Shown: positions 34,192-45,768 of the stretch, in pieces
Position numbering within the stretch: position 1 is the stretch's first letter
Layout of the letters: every line of letters begins with the position of its first letter
NCBI GenBank assembly: GCA_001599715.1
Contig: BCHU01000011.1
Span: 310,001-374,000 of the forward strand
Direction: 5' to 3'
Origin: Phaeotremella fagi
Taxonomy: Eukaryota; Basidiomycota; Tremellomycetes; Tremellales; Phaeotremellaceae
Length of the DNA stretch: 64,000 bases
Translations under genes and position numbers: made by a program
Notes under the pieces: model-generated
Seen by the model: the letters and a program-made list of their open reading frames with translations, nothing else
What the model was told of the DNA's origin: nothing
The model's database searches: none

Positions 34192-34369
34192 ATGTCACCT
34201 CAAACCAACGGCTCAACATCAACCACCACCAACGGTAACCCAAACGCTCCCTCGCGTTCCCAAACCTTACTCAACTCATCAGACGCTCTCAAATATTTGG
34301 AAGAATATCCAAGAGGCGATGGACTGTCTTTGGCTGAACTTATGGATTCAAGGAAGAACGGGGGTTTGA
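34160..34369 (+). promoter_or_regulatory. Upstream ORF overlapping the IMP dehydrogenase start
   Basis: An ATG at 34160 in favourable context (A at -3, G at +4) opens a 69-codon frame that runs past the main ATG at 34192 in another frame. If the transcript begins upstream of it, it would reduce translation of IMP dehydrogenase. If transcription starts after 34162 it is irrelevant. Confidence 0.35.
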
Positions 34370-36199
34370 CTTATAACGATTTCTTGATGTTACCTGGACA
34401 TATCAATTTCCCTGTTAGTATGGGTTCTTTGGGTTTTTACTGATTGTATTTTAGGCTTCAGCTGTTTCACTTGAAACCAAGTCAGTTGCTGTTCGACTTT
34501 TCTCAATGAAACCAACTGATCATCGTTTAGGGTAACCCGTAACATCACCATCAACACACCTTTCCTATCCTCACCAATGGACACAGTCACAGAGGACAGG
34601 TATGTCCCTCCACCAAACGGCAAATGCTGACCCCTAACCCCAGAATGGCAATCACATTAGCCCTCCACGGTGGTCTCGGTATCATCCATCACAATTGTTC
34701 ACCAGAAGATCAAGCTGCTATGGTTCGAAAAGTCAAGAAATTCGAAAACGGTTTCATCACTGATCCGGTTTGTCTTGGTCCTGATGGAGTTGTTGGAGAG
34801 TGAGTCAGGGTTTGGGCTGGAGGGGTTTTGTAGCTGAATCCGTTCTAGCATTCTTGATATCAAAGAAAGACTTGGTTTCTGTGGTGTACCAATTACTGGT
34901 TAGTATTCTTACTTGATACAAGTTGTTAGCTCTAACCCCTCTCAGATACCGGCAAAATCGGTGGAAAACTCGTCGGTATCGTCACCGGTCGTGACGTTCA
35001 ATTCCGTGATTCAGAAGCACCACTCAAATCAGTCATGACCACCGACGTCGTAACTGGTCAATCAGGAATCACCCTCGAAGAAGCCAACGATATCCTTCGT
35101 GATTCCAAGAAAGGTAAACTCCCGATTATCGACAAAAACGGTAACCTGGTCTCCTTACTCGCTAGATCTGATTTACTCAAAAACCAGAATTACCCGTTAG
35201 CGTCCAAAGTCCCATCATCCAAACAACTTTATTGTGGTGCCGCGATCGGTACCCGTCCAGGAGACAAGGACAGACTTAAACTTTTAGTTGAAGCTGGTTT
35301 AGACGTTGTTGTACTCGATTCATCACAGGGTAACTCGGTCTTCATGATCGAAATGGTTAAATGGATTAAAGAGGTTTATCCAGAGTTGGAAATCATCGCT
35401 GGTAACGTCGTTACTCGTGAACAAGCTGCCCAACTTATTGCTGCTGGTGCTGATGCCATTAAGATTGGTATGGGATCTGGTTCGATCTGTATTACTCAGG
35501 AAGTTATGGCTGTTGGTAGACCACAAGGTACTGCCGTTTATGCAGTTTCAGAATTCGCTTCTCGGTACGTGGAGTCGTTTATTTATATAAAGTTCACATC
35601 CTGATTAAATGACTAGATTCGGTATCCCAACAATCGCCGATGGTGGAATCAGTAACATCGGTCATATCGCCAAAGCCTTAGCCCTAGGTGCATCAGCAGT
35701 CATGATGGGAGGTCTCTTAGCAGGAACCACTGAATCCCCAGGAGAATACTTCTATCATGAAGGTAAAAGAGTCAAAGTTTATCGTGGAATGGGTTCGATC
35801 GAGGCTATGGAACATGATCAACGTGGTTCTGCCAAGGCTAAGAAAGCTATCTTAGGAAACGATAACGCTGCTACTGCACGTTATTTCTCTGAGACTGATG
35901 CGGTTAAAGTCGCTCAGGGTGTTAGTGGGGATGTAGCTGATAAAGGTAGTATCAACAAGTTTGTACCTTACCTTTATACTGGTTTACAACATTCACTTCA
36001 AGATTCTGGTGTTAAGAGGTGGGTCCAGACTTTATAAACAGGAAGAAGGGGTATACTGATCTGACGTCGACTTAGTCTTACCGATTTACAACAAGGTGGT
36101 CGTGACGGTTCAGTTAGATTTGAACTTCGTACTGCCTCAGCTCAAGTCGAAGGTGGTGTACACGGTTTGAACTCTTACACCAAGAGATTGTTCGCTTAA
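34192..36199 (+). CDS. IMD1: Inosine-5'-monophosphate dehydrogenase
   Basis: Catalyses NAD-dependent oxidation of IMP to XMP, the committed step of guanine nucleotide synthesis, in the cytosol. Eight exons (34192-34413, 34455-34480, 34531-34599, 34644-34799, 34849-34898, 34946-35564, 35617-36018, 36076-36199) give 555 residues, near the family size. Visible motifs: [30 protein letters not shown], two CBS domains in the first third ([19 protein letters not shown]), [11 protein letters not shown], the catalytic loop [12 protein letters not shown] (Cys about 356), IADGGI and [10 protein letters not shown]. After the catalytic Cys it reads MAVGRPQ, where many IMPDHs have MACGRPQ. This enzyme is the target of mycophenolic acid. 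Expression may be influenced by the overlapping upstream ORF. Confidence 0.95.
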
Positions 36200-36330
36200 G
36201 TCAGGGTTAGTTTATAGATTAGCGTGTCGTGGATGTGTTTTTAGGTTAAGGAGTGTACAGTAGTAGTTATGCATTGGATTGGGTACGAGTTACAACAAAA
36301 GTGTTTGACTTGATATTACAGAAACGTGCA

Positions 36331-37797
36331 CTAGATACGAGGACGTTTTTTGGGATTCCCGTTGCCGTTATTGACATTAACCGGATTCGAATTGTTACCA
36401 CTGTTACTGTTGTTCTTTTCAATCTTCAAATCACTCAACCTCTCTTCAATCATCTTCCGAACTAACGCCTCCGCCTCATCAGGTCCAAATTTCTTATCCT
36501 TCGAAGCAGGTGAAGCTGTTGTCGGCGGTACCGTCGCCGTCGCCGTAGCTGTTCCAGCAGCACCGCCGGCCCCACCCCCACCCCCACCTCTAATGGGACT
36601 AGGTTCGAAAGCCTCCCAAATCGGATAAAGAGCCACGATATCTTGAACGCAAGCTAACAAAATCGATAAATTGATTTGAAACGTTGCCAAGAATTCTGAT
36701 ATTTTCGAGGGGGGTGGGGGTAAGTTGAGTTTGGTGTTTTGTTCGATTGTTTTTTCTGTTGGTTGGGTTGTTTGGGAGGAGGTTGTTCGGGTTCTATTTG
36801 GGTTGGTGGTGGTGTTGGTGTTGCTGTTGGGGTTGGTGGATTGGGATTGGGATTGGGATTGGGATTGGTTGGTCATTGAAGTCAAGGTGAAGGCTATGTA
36901 GAGACTTGAGAGGGCTATTACGTAGGGTGGATAGAGGAGGGTGATGTCTGTTCTGTACGTGTCGTTTATCGTGAACCTAACTCTTGTTAGTGTTTTACAG
37001 TGACCACCCCAAACCCACCAAGCAATCTGTAAAACACTCTCATCAATCTCCATCAAACCCTCCCCACTCCCCCTCCCCATCAATCGTCTAACCCTCTCAA
37101 TCTCATCCTCACCAATCTCCCCACCACCGTCATCAACAGCCAATCTAGTTCCCTTCCTTATCTCATCATCCCTTTTCTTCTTTGATTCGTTTTCGGTTTT
37201 TTTGATTTCGAGATCTTGTTCGATACGGGTTTGAGGGAAGGTTCCGGAATCTGATGGTTCACGACCGGTTATGGAGACTAGGGCTCGATAAGGGTGGAAG
37301 ACTGTTAGATGGAAATCTAGGTCTTCCATTAGGTAGAATTCCATTTCACCTAGTTTGTTGGGTTCTGCTGGGAACATTTTGATGTTGTGTTCTGAGTCAA
37401 TGTAGTCAGTACATTGATACACTCTTTAAGGTGAAAGACAGAACCCACCGGTAAAAACGATTTTAGCCTCTGAAACAACAGATTTAATATGAACAGGCGT
37501 TTCTTCAACTTTAGCAGCTACGAAACAGCAAGCCGCCAAGACCAAATAAGGGTTAGTCTCGCAATAACTGTTCTTGAGATAGAATCTTCGAAAAAACACT
37601 GTTGCTGTTGCAATAGGGATTTGACGCAACAGGAGACGTTTACCTAGTTTTTGGATTAGGGAGGCGAACCAGATGTTCAAGCAGAGGAGTTGACGTTGGG
37701 TCGCGTATTTTAGATCTTTTTCGCGGGATTTCTCGAGATGGGTTCGGGTTACTTGCCAGTATCTGCAGTGGGAGGAGGACCAGAAATTTGATGACAT
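36331..37797 (-). CDS. SSN8: Cyclin C, Mediator kinase-module subunit (SSN8/SRB11)
   Basis: Partner of Cdk8 in the Mediator kinase module, in the nucleus. Three exons (37797-37449, 37391-37019, 36976-36331) give 455 residues. The start MSSNFWSSSHCRYW is diagnostic of cyclin C. The cyclin box includes RQIPIATATVFFRRFYLKNS, TNPYLVLAACCFVAAKVEE, MEFYLMEDLDFHLTVFHPYR, and the second fold INDTYRTDITLLYPPYVIALSSLYIA. It is longer than usual (about 250-300 residues) because of a charged insertion of about 70 residues between the folds, a Ser/Gln/Asn/Thr low-complexity stretch, and a Pro/Ala-rich C-terminal tail ending NPKKRPRI. It shares a 300-base divergent promoter with APC11. Confidence 0.9.
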
Positions 37798-38097
37798 TGT
37801 GGTAAGGGTTGGGGGGTTGGTTTGGTTTGGATTGGAGGGATTGGGTTTTGGTTGGAGTGAATGGGTGGATTTGATTCACGTTTTTATTGATCTTGTCACC
37901 TCCTCGACATAATCGTGTGTCTGCTCTGAGTGATGCTGTATTGTATTTATGATGATATTGTTGTTGTTGATATCTTGAGTTAAAAGTCAAACAGACATCT
38001 TAACATCTTCGAAGGAGTTCGAGTATTAAAATTGATTCCGTCCTTCAACTACATCTTGAATTTCACTCACATCTTTCCTCCTCCCAACAAACCCACC
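37798..38097. promoter_or_regulatory. Bidirectional promoter of SSN8 and APC11
   Basis: A 300-base spacer between divergent start codons of two cell-cycle/transcription regulators. GT-rich near the SSN8 start (GGTTGGGGGGTTGGTTTGG); no classic TATA box. Confidence 0.45.
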
Positions 38098-38759
38098 ATG
38101 AAAGTAACAATCAAATCATACAACGCAGTCGCGACTTGGAAATGGGATACCTCGACCGAACCTCACAAACAATACCATTACTCCAAAGACGATTCAGACG
38201 ATGAAGACGATGAAGACGACGATGATGTTTGTGGAATCTGTCGTTTGGCTTTTGAATCCACTTGTCCTGAATGTAAAGTACCAGGTGATGATTGTCCATT
38301 AAGTGAGTCCAAGTTGTTGCTTTTTCATATAAATGGACTAATGGATAACACTTAGTTTGGGGAGAATGTACTCATATCTTCCATATGCATTGTTTACTCA
38401 AATGGATTGATACGGATTCTTCAAAACAACAATGTCCAATGGACAGAAGACCTTGGGGTGGGTATCTCTCTTCTACTTCTTCTTCTATATCTCCATCTTA
38501 AAAAATACAACATATATTGATTGAGGAAACAGCGACGGCCGATAGGAAACCTGATCAATTACCAACCACGACGTCAGGTGAACCAGTTGCCGTATTGGCT
38601 CCAGGTCCGATTCAACCGCCTGAAACTGAAGTTGAAGCTGATGGTGAAGAAGGTGAAGGTGAAGGGGATGAATCTGGTATACTAGAAGGCGATTCTTCAA
38701 CTTGGAGAGAACTTGATAATTCTAATTCAAGTCGGATGGAGGTTGATGTTGATCCTTGA
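38098..38759 (+). CDS. APC11: Anaphase-promoting complex subunit 11 (RING-H2)
   Basis: Catalytic RING subunit of the APC/C ubiquitin ligase in the nucleus. Three exons (38098-38302, 38356-38457, 38533-38759) give 177 residues. The N-terminus MKVTIKSYNAVATWKWDT is characteristic. The RING-H2 follows as DVCGICRLAFESTCPECKVPGDDCPL, then IWGECTHIFHMHCLLKWI and QQCPMDRRPW. An acidic insertion (DDSDDEDDEDDDD) precedes the first Cys. The core ends at about residue 103; the remaining ~75 residues are an acidic Pro/Glu/Gly tail absent from most APC11 proteins, which are about 85-110 residues. Confidence 0.9.
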
Positions 38760-39133
38760 TGCTTGAGGGTGATGCTCCTTCGTTGACGGCTGAGGGGTTG
38801 GTCTGATTATACCTCGTATTGCTTATACCTTCCATCGTTATATCCTCTACATACTATATATCCCCTTGTTGTGATGTTCACATGGATTCTTATGCTTTGA
38901 ACGTTCTTGCTTCTACTCGTACTCGTAGATGTTGATTTTACGCGTCGCCACTATGGTCGCAGTGATATTCAATCACATTCACAGCCTCATTCCATTGTAC
39001 TCAAACTCATACTCATACTTTCAACAACAATTCAACAACATCCTTTCACATCATATAGAAAACATCTATAACCGACTACCAACAAAACCGACTATTTTGA
39101 ATCTTACAACAATTCTGTGACATCAGTCATAGT
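38760..39133. other. Intergenic; AKR1 promoter
   Basis: A 374-base spacer between tandem genes. It has repeated ACTCATACT/ACTCGTACTCG words and CAACAACAATTCAACAACATCC in the leader. No gene. Confidence 0.45.
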
Positions 39134-42002
39134 ATGTCCCTCGATACCGAAAGAGCATCAACCGAAACTATCGTACCCAGAACCATACCTAACGGAGCGA
39201 CTCGAGTATCTGATCCAAATTTCGAAGAAACCAGTGATCCACTTAGTGAAGAGCTTGAGAGAAATAGTCTAGACGTAGGAACTGAAACTATCGTCGAACC
39301 ACATGAGGTGAGTCAGCGGTGAAATCTCATTTCGATAATCCTTAACTCAATTCGTCCTTAGCTATCAATCCATGCGTTAGCTCAACGAGGTGATACGACG
39401 GGCATCATCAATTTAATTGAATCCGATCCGTCGTTGATATCATCGAGAGATTCTCAGGATGTAACACCACTTCATTGGGCGGCTATCAATGCTCATATGA
39501 ACACTTGCAGATGGTTATTGGATAATGGTGCTGAAGTCGATGCTGTAGGTGGTGAATTAAAAGCTACACCTCTGCAATGGGCTGCTAGGTAAGAAATTTC
39601 AACGAAACTTTGATTGACTCGATAGGAATGGTCATCTATACGTGATACATCTCCTTTTATCTCGAGGTGCAGATCCAAATATCCATGATTCACAGGGCTT
39701 CAATACTTTACATCTTATTACTCATTCGAGTGCTGTTATGCCGCTTCTTTATATGGTAGGTTTATCTGAGTAGCGGAACTGACACAAGCTACATCAACCC
39801 GTAGCGATTGATGAGAAAGATACAGATGGTCATACGGCCCTCATGTGGGCTGCGTATCAAGGTATGTCCATTTTCTATCAGGCAGAAACTAACAACTCTG
39901 CAGGTGACGCATTATCAGTAGATCTCTTAATCAGACATGGAGCCTCAGTCTCAACAACCGACAACGCAGGTCTGACACCGCTACATTGGGCAGTTGTCAA
40001 GGGCAGTAAAGTCTGTATAAAACATTTGGTGGATGCAGGTTCAGATTTGTTCGCTAAAGAAGAACAAGGAAAGACACCCAGAGACATGGCAGATGAATTA
40101 AAAGGTATCGTCCCGTATAATAAAGGATTGGAGGAAGCTGGATATACATCTGAGGGGATGAGGTTGAATGGGAAATTGTCAGAGGTCAGTTCAATTTTTT
40201 TTTTTGGGATTAGTTGGTGTTGACTGACCAACTCTTTAGCGGAACACGACGATTTTGATATTTTGTTTACCGACTATATTCTTTTTCATCATTTTTGGCA
40301 CTTTCAATTCGTTACCTATCTACACGAGTTTACCTCTGGCTATAGCAGAATTCTTGAGTTTACAATTGGTAAGTAGGGACTTTTTACAGACATCGTCTCC
40401 AACTGATCAAACAAGTTGGTAACTCGATATCTGCTGGCTCATAAACCGATGCAAGACAGAGTTCAAGGATCTCCATATTTCGCATCAATCATCACAGGCA
40501 GTATAATCTGGGTCTCTATCTGTTGGGCAACAAAACTGCTTCGAGGTAGGTTCCAAGATACGATTAAACTGATGGATAGGAACTCCTGGAAGTGCTTTTT
40601 CGAATTTGGGATTTTTCATCTGTTTCGCCATCTGTTCTTTTAGTTTTTATAAATCAATTAGAACGGATCCTGGGTACACGACTAAACCTGATGATGCTGA
40701 GGTCAAAGAGGTAAATATTTGAACCCGTTTGGAACTGGAAACTGATTTCGGTAGGCTTTGGAGGATTTGGTCGACGCTGGTAGATTGAATGGAACGAATT
40801 TCTGTATCATGTGCATGGTATGTTTGAGTTGTTGACTTGGAACTGATAAGGTATAGGCTAAGAAACCTTTACGTTCGAAACATTGTCGGACATGTAACCG
40901 ATGCGTTGCTAGATTCGATCAGTAGGTCGTGTCTATGAATCCAGCTAACCTTTCAGTCATTGTCCTTGGGTATGGAATTGTGGTATGTAATCATGACGTT
41001 TCACTCGCTGATCTCCTAGTCGGAGCTTCGAACCATCGCTACTTCGTTTTGTTCGTCATGTCACTGATTTCTGCAATCATTCTTTTTGATCGTTTAACAA
41101 TAGCATGTAGGTCTATCAAATGATATCATCATCTTACCTAGTACAGACTTTAAAGAAAACGCACCAAAAATAGAGTTCCCTCCATCACCAGGTCTTTCGA
41201 TATGTGATATCTCATCCTCATTCTGCGAAGCTACGGAATACGATACCTTCCTAGTCTCCGTAGCCTTATGGTCAACACTCCAACTTACATGGACATCGAT
41301 ATTGATCTTCTCCCAACTATGGCAAATCTCACGTCAGATGACTACGCTGGAGGTGTCGAATCTTGGTAGATACGGATTCATGGGTGGAAGAGGTGGACAA
41401 TCGTTACGAGATCAATCGGGAGCTTTACTCCAAGCATCAAAAATCGGTGCTGGAATAGGTCCGTTGGATGTTGGAGAGGAAGCTGCTGGTAATGGAATCC
41501 CATCGGAGGATTTGGGTAATGAAGGAACGATGATCTCCACCCCGCATACACATTCTCATGGTCATGGTGGACACAAACACGGTCCGATGGGGATTGGGAA
41601 ATTCTGTGGGGCAGCTTTCAAAGCTGTTTCAGGACCTTTGTTGCATATCCTTGGTTTGGATAGGTTCACGAAAGGTAAAGCTGTTAGTGGGATGAGCAAA
41701 GCTGGGAAAGATCAGAATCCATTTGATATGGGTATAGTCAGGGTACGTTTATATTGATTAGCTTGGAATTTTACTGAATTGGGTTTTATCAGAATTGTAT
41801 GGATTTTTGGACGGATTCGCAGGTGGATTATAAGACTTTATACGAAATTCCACCAGAGGGTAGGTTTTGGAATCATTGTGTGAACTGGACTGACGCCGTG
41901 GTAGGATGGAAAGCTTATCGAAAGAAATTGAGTGATAGCGCAGCTAGTCAGAACAAGAATGGTAAAAGTGGATATACAGTTGTTAGTGGTGAAGAAGTTT
42001 AG
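39134..42002 (+). CDS. AKR1: Palmitoyltransferase AKR1 (ankyrin repeats + DHHC)
   Basis: Golgi/endosomal protein S-acyltransferase. Fourteen exons, all in phase, give 773 residues; several introns are only 33-37 bases. Residues about 60-300 are ankyrin repeats ([46 protein letters not shown]). Transmembrane helices follow ([45 protein letters not shown]). TDPGYT precedes the cysteine-rich domain [30 protein letters not shown], with DHHC at 467-470. Two more helices follow, and the C-terminal cytosolic tail has NLGRYGF and a His-rich stretch ([13 protein letters not shown], about 639-651) that could bind metal. Yeast Akr1 palmitoylates Yck2 and antagonises pheromone signalling. Confidence 0.9.
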
Positions 42003-42060
42003 AGTGTTCGAAAGGTGGAATAATGATGATTGAATGTTATGTCATAATGTCATAGAATAT

Positions 42061-43133
42061 CTACATGTCTTCTGATTCATAGTCGTTATCGTTACTTTCA
42101 TGGCGTTCATCTTCGTCGGTGTCATCGTTATCGTCATTACTCTGGTTATCATTGTTTCCATCTCCACCTTCATTTCCATCCAAACCCTCAAGAGGAGGTC
42201 GATAACCAGCTTGAAAGAGTTGATCAATGATGAACTCTTCAACAAGTATACCTATCCTTTGTTCAACTTATTTCTATCTGAATAAAGGGATACGATTCAC
42301 TCACCTAAACCCAATAATGCAGTTCCATCAAAAGCATTCCGTAAATCTCTCTTCTTATACGATCCCTTAGATCTAGTTCTAGATCCACCCCTAGAGACAA
42401 AGTGATTCTCAGAATCAGCGAACCGTCTTTCACCATGTTCGTCGACCAGAACCTTCCTCTCGTCCTCATCGAGATCAATTGTCGGGGTTCGTATACCGTT
42501 TTCATCGATTTCACGTCGTTTCTCGGTAGCCCATGGGATCCTAGATTTCTTGATGTTTTTTTCGGGTAGTAGGAGATGGTTGTTGGAGTAGAAGGTTGAT
42601 GTGTGTTTATGGATTGCGTTGAGTAGTTCCTATTTGTTTTTGTTTTTTTCAGTTGTGAAAGGGTTGGGAGGGAGGGGACTTACGGTACTTGGTAAATCAT
42701 TTGCTTGGGTTGGTTGGATAGCTGTCACCTTGATGTTTAGTGGTAATTCAATAGTTTGGAGGAAGGACTTACTAGTTTGAACTATCTTTTCGAATTCTGA
42801 TTGTTGATTCTGTCGACGATTCTCCCAACCAGCTAAAGTCCTTTCTCTGAATTCTTTCTTGAACTTCCTAATCCCATCATCATCTTCATCATCAGGTTCA
42901 TAATCTCCATCCCCATCCAAAAACTCTATTTCAGAACTATCATCTTCGTTCACCTCTCTCGCCTTCCCCTTCCCTTTACTAGTCGCAACAGACGAATCTC
43001 TACTGAACGATAAATCTCGAATCGTCTTTCCACGCTGCGGTGTCGTTAACGTATAGATCGATTTCGGTAGAGGCATTTCCTTCCTTTTCCTCTTTCTCTT
43101 GGAACTTTCTCCATGTCTCGTTTCTTCTGTCAT
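42061..43133 (-). CDS. Unknown acidic/basic, probably nuclear protein
   Basis: Three exons (43133-42684, 42629-42305, 42251-42061) give 321 residues in phase. The N-terminus has a basic cluster (KRKRKRKE), then a Ser/Glu/Asp-rich stretch (DSSEIEFLDGDGDYEPDDED) and a helical charged region. The best-ordered part is FDGTALLGLGILVEEFIIDQLFQ, an amphipathic helix pair crossing the second junction, followed by AGYRPP and a very acidic, Asn/Asp-rich end. The nuclear-type signals suggest a chromatin or transcription role, but I do not recognise the family. It diverges from RMT2 across 154 bases. Confidence 0.6.
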
Positions 43134-43287
43134 GTTGTGGTGAATTATTTGAAGTCAAGAGTGTCAACAAAAATTATTGCACTTTTCGTGTTTCAGGCAC
43201 GGTTACGAAATTGATTATTTTTCAATTCCATTTTTTCGCTTTGCATTGATTGATCTCTTTCAACCTATACCTCAAGACTCACTAACC

Positions 43288-44734
43288 ATGGCAGACCTCC
43301 CCGAAGATCTCCTTAACCTAGCCGAAAAACTGTTAGAAGCATCTAAATCCTCACCGATCTCCCAAATCACCTACCTGTTGAAACAAGGTGCACCGACCTG
43401 GTATCAGGATGATGTCCTTGGATGGTCATGTCTTCATTACGCTGCTGAACGACGTGAATCCGATATCTTGGTGCTGTTACTTCAGAATGGAGCTGTTTGG
43501 AACGCAGTTGATAAATGGGGCCGAACTGCTGGTGAGATCTGTTTGAGTTTGGGTGATCGAGTTGGATGGGAGATTGTTAGGAATGAAGGTGTTAGATCTG
43601 GTATGTCTTTTGCTTGTTATTCATGGATGGAGGTTGATGATATGATTGTAGAAGCACTACACGCTTTGTTAGGGAAGAACAGAAGTGGTTCACCGCAGAG
43701 TGATACATCTATGAATATCACTTTACGGGCTGAAGATAAAACTTCCGCAGGCGATAATTTGACCTTTTTGAAGAGTCAATTGAAATGGGAAACAGGTGAT
43801 GATGGTAGAGAAAGGGTTTTGGATGCTGATGGGAATGGGTGAGTTGGGTTTAATATATTGGTTGAGAGGTGAATCTAACTCTTCAGTGTAATGATGGGTT
43901 GGGAGGAACCGTTAAGTTAGTTGTTGTTTCAATATGGATCGGCCAAAACTAACATCTATAGTGGTGGAACATGTTCGATTAATGACATCAAATCATCCTA
44001 ACAGTCAACCAAATGCACAAGGAATATCCGTCCTAAACGTAGGATACGGATTAGGTATAGTAAGTCCATTCCAATTCCCACCACTAATCCAAAAACCAGA
44101 TAGATAGACTATTTCAAACACCCGCATCACCCGACCACCCCCGTCCAATAAATCATACAATCATCGAAGCCCATCCACAGGTCCTTGCACATATGCGTGA
44201 ACAGGGAGTCTATGATTGGCCGGGAGTTAGGATATTGGAGGGAAGATGGCAGGATTTCTTATTGGATTCAGAGAAGTTACAGAGTGTTTTGGAAGTTTTA
44301 CCTGGTGGAGTGTTTGATTGTATCTTCATTGATACCTTTGCTGAAGGCTATGATGGTTAGTTTTGGTTATTTGTCTAAGTCTAATTCGAATTATCTCACT
44401 AAAATCATTGTCACAGACTTGAAAGAATTCTTTGAAATCGTACCTGACATGTTGGATTTTGAACACGGCGTATTCTCATTCTGGAATGGGTTGGGTGCGA
44501 CCAGTAAGTCCATTCAAGTAGATTTTTACGTTTAATTGACCAAAACCAGATCCAACGATATATTCCGTCTCATGTGAATTGGCTGAAATGGACATGGACG
44601 ATGTGTCGCTGAATACTGAATGGCATGATGTTTCTATACCTGACAGTTTGAGGGAAGAGGTTTGGAACGGTGTTAGAAGACGTTATTGGGAATTACCTGG
44701 TTATCGATTACCTATAGCGAGACTGAGAGTTTAG
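43288..44734 (+). CDS. RMT2: Protein arginine N-methyltransferase 2 (delta-N type)
   Basis: Methylates the delta nitrogen of arginine; the yeast enzyme acts on ribosomal protein L12. Six exons (43288-43838, 43887-43915, 43962-44059, 44100-44355, 44417-44503, 44550-44734) give 401 residues, the usual size. The N-terminal ~120 residues hold ankyrin-like repeats ([26 protein letters not shown]). The methyltransferase domain has the characteristic [14 protein letters not shown], the AdoMet motif [23 protein letters not shown], then [21 protein letters not shown] and [13 protein letters not shown]. The C-terminal part ([19 protein letters not shown]) is typical. All key motifs are intact. Confidence 0.9.
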
Positions 44735-45768
44735 TTGTTGTATGATAGATTAGTTGCGTTTAGGAGATGTCAACATATATTGAATCGCAAGTAATTGTGG
44801 GCTGATAGCACATACATTCCGCTCGATTACTGCATTTGAGCTAGGAGAGGACATCATTGAAAGTGACTCAGCTGAAGTAAACGTTTGTCTCGATCAGTCT
44901 ATCTCCTAAATGCATACTCCTTCGCGCTGCATAATGTGATAGCCATGCAAGTAAAGTCATTTCATGGGATCCTCCAGATGGATACGTACCTGAATACAGG
45001 CCCTTCACCTCTTTTCTTCCACTCTTCCAATCACTGAGATGTGTGGAGGTGGACTGAATCCAGAAGATTACCTTCTTTGAGAGTATATTCCAGGTTTAAG
45101 CATACTCTAATCCCGTCCAACAACACAAAGTTCTTCTTGTGTTGAAGGTGCCACAGTGTGCCCTCTACGGTTCAACTCACCCGGAACTCGGACCGGGACT
45201 AAATTAAAGCTTTCGGGAAATCGCATAAGAGCGAAATGAGGAGGAGCAGGATGGGGGGAGATGGAGGTGAAGATCAGGGGGGTGAGCAGAGGAACATGAG
45301 TGAGAGGCAGGTGAATTGAATGGAGTTGGTGGACAGTGGCGGCATATCACTCGGCATAAGGTGAAAAATTAAACATGAATCCAAGTGTAGACCTAAGAAG
45401 AGCTGTCCCCACTGAGAGACACAATCAAAGACTCAGACTATACATACGCCTCTTCACTTCGAACGAACACGACGTCTCGATTTTTTGACCTACTAAGAAT
45501 CTGTCGGTCCGAGTACCCACCTTTCGCTTCACCATTATCGCGAAGTTTGAACGTCTATTGAAAGTAGACTGTAAACCCTGATTGATTAGGTGTACAATCG
45601 CGATTCAAAGACATCACCAGGATTACCCCACCTCAACTTTCACGTCGAGTTCTCATCCCCTGCCAGTAATAATATCATCCTTGTCGACCTCTGTGGCCGG
45701 CCCTTCATGGATCAAGAACTTTATTCAACCTTCGTGACTCCCCATTCCATCTTTTCAATCGTATCAAC
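44735..45768. other. Intergenic, 1.0 kb; MFS transporter promoter
   Basis: A promoter-type region. At about 45179 there is CCCGGAACTCGGACCGGG: inverted CCCGG/CCGGG arms with CGG triplets, a plausible Zn2Cys6-factor site. A purine-rich stretch (GGGGGGAGATGGAGG) lies near 45253. No gene is supported. Confidence 0.45.
45179..45197. promoter_or_regulatory. Inverted CCCGG...CCGGG element
   Basis: Inverted pentamers separated by about eight bases, upstream of the MFS gene. CGG-type half-sites in this arrangement are typical for fungal binuclear cluster regulators. Inferred from pattern only. Confidence 0.3.

Noticed and set aside
36837..36868. GGGATT-type tandem repeat resembling telomere repeats
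   Set aside because: It lies inside the SSN8 coding region and encodes a Ser-Gln run; it is short and internal, so coding low complexity explains it.
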